A stretch of 33,567 nucleotides of DNA from Actinomycetes bacterium (GTDB lineage Bacteria; Actinomycetota; Actinomycetes; Propionibacteriales; Propionibacteriaceae): positions 1-33,567 of the forward strand of contig JAEVYS010000049.1 in NCBI GenBank assembly GCA_023392635.1. Reading direction: 5' to 3'. Position numbers and translations under genes: made by a program. Below are positions 20,887 to 27,880 of the stretch, piece by piece (position 1 is the stretch's first letter; every line of letters begins with the position of its first letter). The notes below the pieces were generated by a model that was given only the letters and a program-made list of their open reading frames with translations, ran no database searches and was not told the DNA's origin.

Positions 20887-23690
20887 GGCGACGCCTGCAC
20901 GGCCGCGGGGGCCGGGAAGGATACCTTCCTGTCGGCGTACCCCGGAGCCCGAAGGGTCACCACCACCTCCAGGGACCTGCCGACGTCCGCCGCGGTCGGG
21001 GTGTAGGTGGCGCCGGAGGCCACCTTCGTCCGCGTCGAACCGGAGCCCCTGCGGTACCACGCATAGGTCGCCACGACGGCGTCCGGCACCCAGCCCGTGG
21101 CGGCAACGGTCACCGGCCGGCCCTGAACCAGAGCGGACGGGGTGAACTGCAGCTGCACCTCGCCAGGGATCGTCCCCTTGCCGACCTTCGACGTGGGCCC
21201 CGAGGCGAACGGATCGGCCGGCTCGTTGTACAGGTAGGGCCCGGCGCCGCTCGCGAACACGGACACCCGGAGGCGTGCGCCGAGGTCCGAAGGGGACACG
21301 GTGTAGGTGGACTCGGTTCCGACCAGCGTCGTGCCGCGGTACCACCGATAGGAGAAGTTGGCGGCGGGCGCGACGGGCGCGGTCGTCGCGGTGAGCGTCT
21401 GGCCGACGACGGGGCTGGTGTCGTTGATCTTCAGCGAGGTGACCGGGTAGTCCATGAAGTCGTTCGAGACCCTGATGGTGCCCGTGAGCGGAGTGCCGTC
21501 GATCGACCGCAGCGCGCCCGTCCCGTCCGCGGCGGGCACGTCCAGCACCCAGGTGTCGGCGTCGCGGGTGTCGGCCGGTTCGCCGGTCCTGTCGTCGAGG
21601 CCGTCCCAGTCCACCGAGATCGTTCCCGTCGCCGAGGCCGTGACCGCCCGGGTCGCGACCACCTCGTCCCCGTCCCGGATGGTCAGGGTCCCGGCGCCTG
21701 TCGCCTTGGTCGCCTCGGCGGTCAACCGCCAGGGCACCCGCCAGCCGTCGTAGGCGATGAAGAAGCCCTTGCCGTCGGTTCCCCCTGCGGTCAGGCCGAG
21801 GGCTCGGGGCGCACTGGCACCACCGGCCGCCCCGTTGAGCGAGGTCACCCACAGCTTCCCGCCGGTATCGGTGTAGGCGACCGCCCCCGAGGCGGACACC
21901 ACCGGGTCGCCCACGACGTCGGGCAGGTAGGTGGGGCCGCCGTTGCCGAGGTTCCACACCAGCCGCTTGCCGTCCACGTCGGTGCCGACCACGACGCCGT
22001 CTCCGAGGGCGGGTCGGAACATGTGCCTGAGGTAGGGGGCGTCGTCGACGTAGTTCCACACCAGGGTCGTCGGGGTCACGCTGCCATCGGCCTCGCTGCG
22101 CTCGAAGGCCAGCATGACCAGGTCGCCCCACAGCCCGCCGCCGACCAGGTCTCCGAGGTCGTCCGCCTCGTAACCCTGCGCGTTCCCCACCGGCACTCCC
22201 GCGCCGCTCGCCCAATCGCGAACGGTGACGGTGTGCGCCACCTGGTCGACCTGCGCGATGTGGGTGCCGAACTGTCCGATCGCCCCGACGATGCCGGAGG
22301 CGATCACGCGCGCCTCCGTCCGGAGGATCGAGGTGCCGCCCTTGGTGCGGACGAGCGCGTACGGACCACTCAGGGACTGCAGGGCCACCGCCGCGCCGAG
22401 CTTCGCCGTGCGGGTGGCGCCGCGGTACCACCACAGTCCGCCGGCGCCGTTGACCACCACGCGGTCACCCGACGTCATCACCTGGCGGACGGGGGTGCCG
22501 ACGACCTGCTGCTGGCCGAGGCCCCCGCCGAGTGGCCGCAGCCAGCCACGCAGGCTGCCCGCGTTGTCCGTGCCGACGAGCCAACCTGCTCCCAGCGCCA
22601 TCGACCGCACGGCCACCGGCTCGACGATCGCGGGCGCGGTCCGCAGCGCCCGGCCCTTCGTCACCGAGTAGAAACCGCCCTTCGATCCCCGGGCGGTCAG
22701 AACGGGGACCGCCGTGGTGCCGTCGGCGGTGAAGCGGGCGGTGGTACCGGCCGGGACGCCGGTGACCGTCGTCCGCCTGCCACCGGTCCACGTGAAGGAC
22801 GTCGACCCGACGGTGATGCCCAAGGTGTTGGCGAACGCGTGCACCGATGGTGTCCCGCTCACGCCGGTCCTGATCGTGCGGCAGGTGGCCCTCAGGTCCG
22901 CCGCCACCGAGCAGTCGCGCAGCACGCCGCTCCTGAGGCTGACGTAGCGGATGGGACCTCCGTCCGACACCGGGCCGCTCGCGAACAGCACCTTCCCGCT
23001 CACGCGCACGGTGAAGGCAGTCGGCGCGCCGTCCAGCGGCATCACCGAGAGGTCGGTCGCCACAAGCGTGCCGGCGGCGTTCCGGTACATGGCGGGGGCG
23101 ATCCAGGCCCGGTCGTTGATCCAGCCCCGCCCAAGCCCGCTCCGGTCGATGCTCGCCGTGGACGGAGGATCGCTGAGCGGCCATGTGAGCGACGTGGACG
23201 CCATCGTCTGCAGGTCCACCGCACTGGCCTGCCCCAGGCCTCGCTCCCACCCCTCCAGGCGCACGGCCGTGGACGCGGTCGCGGTCCACAGCTGGTCGCC
23301 GATGTCGACGGAGGTGACCGTTGCGTCGGAGGTGTCCAGCAGCTGCACAGTGGCGCCGTCCACGGTCACGAGCGCGTCGGGGCCGACGGACGTGACGTCC
23401 CCGGCTCGGAGGTGGCGGCTGAGCCCGGTCTCCTGCCACTGGCCGCCGGACGTGCGAAGCCACACGCCCCCCTCGTCGCTCGCCGCGACGAGGCTTGTGC
23501 CGACCGCCCCGATCAGGTCGGCCGACGCCGAGTGCTTCTCGAGCGTGACCGAGTCCGGGTCAGAGGCGGCAGCCGGGGCGGCCGTGGCGCCGAGTCCTCC
23601 GAGGCCGAGCGCGGCGGCGCAGGCCGCTGCCACCCATCCCCTGGCCGCGCCGGTGATTCCTGCCTGATTGTGTGCGCGCACGAGTGCCAC
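20883..23690 (-). CDS. large secreted protein with FlgD-like and Ig-like domains (paralogue 1)
   Basis: This 935-residue exported protein has a long signal peptide with an Ala-rich end (cleavage near residue 42, APAAAS). The next 600 residues hold many short beta-strand-like segments, suggesting a beta-propeller, but I cannot assign a family. From about 660 to 750 lies a FlgD-like Ig domain (AGTLTIRDGDEVVATRAV, VDWDGLDDRTGE). Two Ig-like repeats of the VGQTLTA...YRWYRG...YTVSPSDLG type follow at about 755-840 and 850-930. There is no sortase motif or C-terminal anchor. The GTG start at 23690 follows GGGAGGGG. It is clearly paralogous to the next upstream minus-strand gene (GLWGD...WNY segments, same domain order). 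It probably binds surface polymers or helps adhesion; that is inference. Confidence 0.85.
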   Translation of the reverse strand: MALVRAHNQAGITGAARGWVAAACAAALGLGGLGATAAPAAASDPDSVTLEKHSASADLIGAVGTSLVAASDEGGVWLRTSGGQWQETGLSRHLRAGDVTSVGPDALVTVDGATVQLLDTSDATVTSVDIGDQLWTATASTAVRLEGWERGLGQASAVDLQTMASTSLTWPLSDPPSTASIDRSGLGRGWINDRAWIAPAMYRNAAGTLVATDLSVMPLDGAPTAFTVRVSGKVLFASGPVSDGGPIRYVSLRSGVLRDCSVAADLRATCRTIRTGVSGTPSVHAFANTLGITVGSTSFTWTGGRRTTVTGVPAGTTARFTADGTTAVPVLTARGSKGGFYSVTKGRALRTAPAIVEPVAVRSMALGAGWLVGTDNAGSLRGWLRPLGGGLGQQQVVGTPVRQVMTSGDRVVVNGAGGLWWYRGATRTAKLGAAVALQSLSGPYALVRTKGGTSILRTEARVIASGIVGAIGQFGTHIAQVDQVAHTVTVRDWASGAGVPVGNAQGYEADDLGDLVGGGLWGDLVMLAFERSEADGSVTPTTLVWNYVDDAPYLRHMFRPALGDGVVVGTDVDGKRLVWNLGNGGPTYLPDVVGDPVVSASGAVAYTDTGGKLWVTSLNGAAGGASAPRALGLTAGGTDGKGFFIAYDGWRVPWRLTAEATKATGAGTLTIRDGDEVVATRAVTASATGTISVDWDGLDDRTGEPADTRDADTWVLDVPAADGTGALRSIDGTPLTGTIRVSNDFMDYPVTSLKINDTSPVVGQTLTATTAPVAPAANFSYRWYRGTTLVGTESTYTVSPSDLGARLRVSVFASGAGPYLYNEPADPFASGPTSKVGKGTIPGEVQLQFTPSALVQGRPVTVAATGWVPDAVVATYAWYRRGSGSTRTKVASGATYTPTAADVGRSLEVVVTLRAPGYADRKVSFPAPAAVQASP

Positions 23691-23740
23691 GACCCCTCCC
23701 CCACCCGGTGCGCGTATTCCCCCAACGCGCGCGAGCTATG

Positions 23741-23752
23741 CGGAAGGTACCA
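23741..23752 (-). promoter_or_regulatory. promoter-like element shared by the two paralogues (copy 1)
   Basis: On the minus strand TGGTACCTTCCG reads as an extended -10 (TG-n-TAnnnT) followed by CCG. It lies 50 bases upstream of the GTG at 23690. A copy differing at one of 12 bases lies 48 bases upstream of the paralogous gene. Confidence 0.5.
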
Positions 23753-23799
23753 CCGCTGGGGATCGGGCCGGGAGGTGCCCGGCACGGAGGTGGACGCGC

Positions 23800-26430
23800 T
23801 CAGCCCCTCACGACCGTAGCCGTGAGCTTCGAGGTGCGGGTCGTCGTGGCCCACCCCTCCTTCGTCCCGACGACCTGCACCTTGATGCGGTACCGGACGT
23901 CGGTGGAGCGGACGACGTAGGTGTTCGTGCTGCCGGAAAGCGCTGTGGCTCGGCCGGACGACGACACCTTGTACCACTTGTACGCGAGACTGACGCCGGA
24001 CGGGGTCCAGGTGCCCGGTTTCGCGGTCAGGGTCCGGCCGACCTTCGGCGTCCCGGAGACGACGGGCGTCGCACCGCCGATCGTGCCCAGCAACTTGCGG
24101 ACCACCTCGACCGTGCCCGCCACGCCGTCGGTGTCGTCCGTCGGGTCGGCCGCGTCAAGGCGGTCGCCGAAGTCGGCCACACCGTCGATGCCCACCACGT
24201 GGCCGGAGCCGTCGGCGGCGGCAGCCACCAGTTTCCACGTGTAGGTGCCGAGGGGGACGTCGTCCCCGTTCTCGTCACGCCCGTCCCACTCCAGACCGCG
24301 CAGCGAGCCGTCGACGCTGGCGTCCGTGGGGAACGTCCGCACCACCGCGCCGTCGGCGTCGGTGATCGTGAGGGTGCCCGCTTGCAGCGGCTTGGTGGTG
24401 TCGAGTTCCAGGCTCCACGAGCGGTCGTGGGTGATCAGGTTCAGGCTGGACGGCGCGAGGGCGCCGAGGAGCCGGGCTCGCCCGACCGGCACCACGGTCA
24501 GGTCGCGCAGCACGAGCTCGGTGGCTGTGCTGTACGCGAGGCGGGCGGTGCCATCGGTCGCGACCTGGTCCCAGTCCGTGTCCGGAACGGTCTCGGCCTG
24601 CCCAGTGGCCGGGTTCCACACCTCGAGGCCGATCACGTCGTCACCATCGGCATTGGTGTCGGCGTACTTCACGGCGACGAAACCGTCCCCGTAGGCGACC
24701 GGCAGGCCGTACCGGGAGTAGTGCTCGCCGGTCCGGTAGTTGAACGCGAGGGTGTACGGGACGAGCGACGGCGTGAAGGTGTAGCCGAACGCCCAGTCGC
24801 CCCACAGGCCGGCGAGGTCGAAGCCCTGCCGTCGGTAGGTCAGGGGCACGTTCACCCGCCAGCTGCCGCCGCCGGCGACATCGACCACGTCATACCGCCC
24901 GAGGGGGGCGCTCGTCCGCACGAGCACGAGCGAACCGAACAGGCCACGGATCGTGGCCGACTTCCGCACCTTCCCGGTGACGTCCAGCGCCTGGACGTAG
25001 GACAGCGAGTACGCGGGGAAGTACGGGCCGCTGATCAGGCCGGGCAGCGAGCCGTACTTGCTGAGCGGCAGGGTGCGGACGGCCCGGTCGCGGTCGAACA
25101 GGCGCAGCGTCGTCCCGTCGTCCAGAAGCGTGCGGGCCCCGGACGTCCCGAGGTCGAGCGCTCGCGGCAGCGGTTGCTCCTCCGCGTCGAGACCGTCGTC
25201 CGACACGGCACGCTGCCACGCCTGGAAGGTGCCCGAGTCCGAGGCGGGCCGGCTGTCCAGCCCGACGACCCGGTCCGGGGTCAGTTCGAGTGCCTCCTCC
25301 GCCACCGGCGCCTGGGGGAAGTCGAAACGCCTGCTGATCGACCCGTCCGTCGCGACCGACCCGATGTAACCGGGGTCGGCGTCGGGGACCCGCGCCACCG
25401 GCCGGTCGGGATCGCCCACCGTGGCGAGCGAGGTGTCGCCCGACATGTCGACGGCCGTCAGCGTGCCGGGAGCGTCGGTGCCGTCGACGACGTAGTGCTG
25501 GGCACCGTCGGCCGCGGTGACGGTCCACTGCACCCAGTCGTCGCCCACGGTCAGTTCGTGGAGGGAGAGTCGCTGGTCGCCCAGCCCGGCGACGGCGGTG
25601 AAGACGCAGTCCGGAGCCTGCCAGGAGTCGGCGGCGACGAAGCAGAGGGCCTGACCGGGGTTGAAGTTGGTGGCCGGGGTGGCTGTGGAGTACACCACCT
25701 GCTCCCCACGCACGCCGACCGCTGACAGGCCGGGCACCACCAGGCGCGGGAGGGTCGACGCGCTGCCGTCCAGCGGCACCAGGTCGATGAAGCCCGTCGA
25801 CGGGCGCCCACTGGAATCCACGGTGAGCTGGGCCAGCAGCGCCTCGTCCCCGCCACCGAGACGGGCGACCACATCGGCCGAGCCTGTCGCGGGCGTGTAC
25901 GCGAGCGGCGTGGACGTGCCGGAGGCGAGGTCCTCGGCGTGGAAGGTCCCGGCGTCGAGGTAGATCGCGGTGTCGGTGTCGACGGCATGGACGTACGGCG
26001 CCGGGACCGTCACCGGGTCGGCCACCGCGCCGGTGGCGAGGTCCTGGACGTACACGCGGGTCTCGTCACCGCCGGGACCGTCCCCGGGGACGTCGGTGAC
26101 CAGCTTGCCGTCCCTGGCGCCGGCGACCTCACCCACGGTGAGTCCTCGTCCGGTCAGCCGGGCGTAGGTGCCGCCGTCGTCGCTGGTCACCCAGTAGTTC
26201 GGCGTCGAGGCGCCGACGTCGAGCACCACGCTGCCGCCCGACGCTGCGACGACGGTGGGGTGGGACGGCATCGTCGGCAGGTCGACCCGGGCCCCGCCGG
26301 CGTCCCCCGCGAACGCTCCCGGAGCGACGACGCCGAGGCTGGCCGCGGCCAGGACGAGGGCGGAGAGCGCCCCGACCGGACGGACGACGGCCGGTCGCCG
26401 GATCCTCCCGGCGTGCGGTGATCGCGCCAT
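23800..26430 (-). CDS. large secreted protein with FlgD-like and Ig-like domains (paralogue 2)
   Basis: This 876-residue exported protein has a signal peptide ending APGAFA at about residue 41. A long beta-rich region follows (about 45-670) with repeated short strands and some Gly/Asp turns. Next is a FlgD-like Ig domain at about 680-735 (AGTLTITDADGAVVRTFP, LEWDGRDENGDDVPLGTYTW, which is very typical). A single actinobacterial Ig-like repeat closes the protein (about 790-872: KVGRTLTAKPGTW, YKWYKVSSSG). No anchor is visible. The start is ATG 26430 with AGGAG four bases upstream. It shares domain order, the FDLAGLWGDWAFGY segment and an upstream promoter-like element with the next gene. Only 109 bases separate the two, but each appears to have its own promoter. 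Confidence 0.86.
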   Translation of the reverse strand: MARSPHAGRIRRPAVVRPVGALSALVLAAASLGVVAPGAFAGDAGGARVDLPTMPSHPTVVAASGGSVVLDVGASTPNYWVTSDDGGTYARLTGRGLTVGEVAGARDGKLVTDVPGDGPGGDETRVYVQDLATGAVADPVTVPAPYVHAVDTDTAIYLDAGTFHAEDLASGTSTPLAYTPATGSADVVARLGGGDEALLAQLTVDSSGRPSTGFIDLVPLDGSASTLPRLVVPGLSAVGVRGEQVVYSTATPATNFNPGQALCFVAADSWQAPDCVFTAVAGLGDQRLSLHELTVGDDWVQWTVTAADGAQHYVVDGTDAPGTLTAVDMSGDTSLATVGDPDRPVARVPDADPGYIGSVATDGSISRRFDFPQAPVAEEALELTPDRVVGLDSRPASDSGTFQAWQRAVSDDGLDAEEQPLPRALDLGTSGARTLLDDGTTLRLFDRDRAVRTLPLSKYGSLPGLISGPYFPAYSLSYVQALDVTGKVRKSATIRGLFGSLVLVRTSAPLGRYDVVDVAGGGSWRVNVPLTYRRQGFDLAGLWGDWAFGYTFTPSLVPYTLAFNYRTGEHYSRYGLPVAYGDGFVAVKYADTNADGDDVIGLEVWNPATGQAETVPDTDWDQVATDGTARLAYSTATELVLRDLTVVPVGRARLLGALAPSSLNLITHDRSWSLELDTTKPLQAGTLTITDADGAVVRTFPTDASVDGSLRGLEWDGRDENGDDVPLGTYTWKLVAAAADGSGHVVGIDGVADFGDRLDAADPTDDTDGVAGTVEVVRKLLGTIGGATPVVSGTPKVGRTLTAKPGTWTPSGVSLAYKWYKVSSSGRATALSGSTNTYVVRSTDVRYRIKVQVVGTKEGWATTTRTSKLTATVVRG

Positions 26431-26478
26431 TGCGCTCCTGTTCCTCGCTCCCGTCCGGTCGGCACACCTGAGACGTCA

Positions 26479-26490
26479 CGGAAGTTACCA
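26479..26490 (-). promoter_or_regulatory. promoter-like element shared by the two paralogues (copy 2)
   Basis: On the minus strand TGGTAACTTCCG lies 48 bases upstream of ATG 26430, an extended -10-like hexamer TAACTT preceded by TG. It matches copy 1 at 11 of 12 positions. Confidence 0.5.
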
Positions 26491-26655
26491 TTCCGCGGAC
26501 GCGAGCGCCGGACGACGAGGGGTTTCGGCGTCTCCGACGTGCCGCGCGGCGCTGATCGGGCGGTCAGGATCGCGTCCCGATGATGCCCCCTTGCACCAAT
26601 TGCCGCGGCCGCTTCCGCGTCACTGGAAGCGTCCGTCGGCGAGGTCGGCAACTGC

Positions 26656-26661
26656 TAGCGT
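26656..26661 (+). promoter_or_regulatory. candidate -10 of mdh
   Basis: TAGCGT would start transcription about 40 bases before the mdh GTG, which has its own Shine-Dalgarno. No good -35 is seen. The rest of the 277-base divergent gap 26431-26707 holds only the shared element at 26479-26490 and no further recognisable structure. Confidence 0.35.
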
Positions 26662-26707
26662 CGGAGAAGACTCGCACCCGTACCACCAACTCATCGAGGA
26701 GCCCATC

Positions 26708-27697
26708 GTGAGCCAGACCCCCGTCAAGGTAGCTGTCACCGGCGCAGCCGGACAGATCTGCTACAGCCTGTTGTTCCGCATCGCCAGCGGCGCCCTGCTC
26801 GGACCCGACCAGCCCGTCGAGCTCCGCCTGCTCGAGATCACCCCTGCGCTGAAGGCGCTGGAGGGCGTCGTGATGGAGCTCGACGACTGCGCGTTCCCGC
26901 TGCTGAGCAAGGTGGAGATCGGCGACGACGCCAACACCGTGTTCGACGGCGTGAACCTGGCCATGCTCGTCGGCGCGCGTCCCCGTACCGCCGGCATGGA
27001 GCGGGCCGACCTGCTCAGCGCGAACGGTGCGATCTTCACCGCGCAGGGCAAGGCCCTCAACGCCGTCGCAGCCAGCGACATCAAGGTGCTGATCACCGGC
27101 AATCCGGCCAACACCAACGCGCTGATCGCGATGAACAACGCCCCCGACATCCCGAACGAGCGGTTCAACGCGCTCACCCGCCTCGACCACAACCGGGCGA
27201 TCAGCCAGGTGGCGCAGAAGGCCGGTGTCCCGGTCACCTCCGTCACCCACATGACGATCTGGGGCAACCACTCCGCCAGCCAGTACCCCGACCTGTTCCA
27301 CGCCGACGTGGACGGGAAGAACGCCGCCGAACTGATCAACGACCAGGCGTGGCTGGAGAACGACTTCATCCCGACCGTCGCCAAGCGCGGCGCGGCGATC
27401 ATCGCTGCCCGTGGTTCCTCGTCCGCGGCGTCGGCTGCGAACGCCACCGTCGAGCACATGCACGACTGGGTGCTGGGTACCGCCGAGGGCGACTGGGTGT
27501 CCATGTCGGTGCCGTCGGACGGCTCCTACGGGGTGCCCGATGGCCTCATCTCCTCGTTCCCGTGCACGGTCAAGGACGGGAAGTACGAGATCGTCCAGGG
27601 CCTCGAGCTCAACGAGTTCAGCCGCGCGAAGATCGACGCGTCCGTCGCCGAACTGGTCGAGGAGCGGGACGCGGTGAAGGAACTCGGCCTGATCTGA
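26708..27697 (+). CDS. mdh: malate dehydrogenase
   Basis: This 329-residue NAD-dependent malate dehydrogenase interconverts malate and oxaloacetate, feeding the TCA cycle and, in propionate-forming bacteria, the reductive branch to succinate. The Rossmann motif GAAGQICYSLLFRIASG marks the cytosolic-type (MDH type 2) family. Substrate Arg residues lie in VGARPRTAGMERADLL. NPANTNALIA and the catalytic His 188 in IWGNHSASQYP are intact. Length is normal. The start is GTG 26708 with GAGGAG six bases upstream. A strong hairpin terminator follows at 27714-27756, isolating it from the protease genes. Confidence 0.97.
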   Translation: MSQTPVKVAVTGAAGQICYSLLFRIASGALLGPDQPVELRLLEITPALKALEGVVMELDDCAFPLLSKVEIGDDANTVFDGVNLAMLVGARPRTAGMERADLLSANGAIFTAQGKALNAVAASDIKVLITGNPANTNALIAMNNAPDIPNERFNALTRLDHNRAISQVAQKAGVPVTSVTHMTIWGNHSASQYPDLFHADVDGKNAAELINDQAWLENDFIPTVAKRGAAIIAARGSSSAASAANATVEHMHDWVLGTAEGDWVSMSVPSDGSYGVPDGLISSFPCTVKDGKYEIVQGLELNEFSRAKIDASVAELVEERDAVKELGLI

Positions 27698-27713
27698 TCC
27701 GCTGGTCAGCACC

Positions 27714-27756
27714 GCGAAAAGGGCGTGGGAGCCGTGAGCTCCCGCGCCCTTTTCGC
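27714..27756 (+). terminator. intrinsic terminator of mdh
   Basis: A 19-base stem (27714-27732 and 27738-27756) with one G-U type pair encloses the five-base loop cgtga. The 3' arm holds a CTTTT run. It starts 16 bases after the mdh stop. The A-run in the 5' arm would let it work in the opposite direction too. Confidence 0.85.
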
Positions 27757-27796
27757 CGTTCAGTGAAAATACGCTGATGTACCCAGTCGTGCGAGG

Positions 27797-27826
27797 CTGA
27801 CGCGGGTCGGCACCCACCCATAGCCT
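27797..27826 (+). promoter_or_regulatory. candidate promoter of first subtilase gene
   Basis: CTGACG at 27797-27802 and TAGCCT at 27821-27826 are spaced 18 bases apart and resemble -35 and -10. They would give a leader of about 49 bases before ATG 27881. A second -10-like hexamer, TACGCT, lies at 27770-27775. Confidence 0.4.
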
Positions 27827-27880
27827 GCGGCATGTCATCACGCTCACCAGGAGCGAATCACCCACCACCCAGGAGAGCGA

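Noticed and set aside
20556..23819. 1087-codon plus-strand open frame
   Set aside because: It lies opposite the secreted paralogue and inside the lipoprotein gene in another frame. Its composition is typical of shadow frames, and the minus-strand product has a signal peptide and domains.
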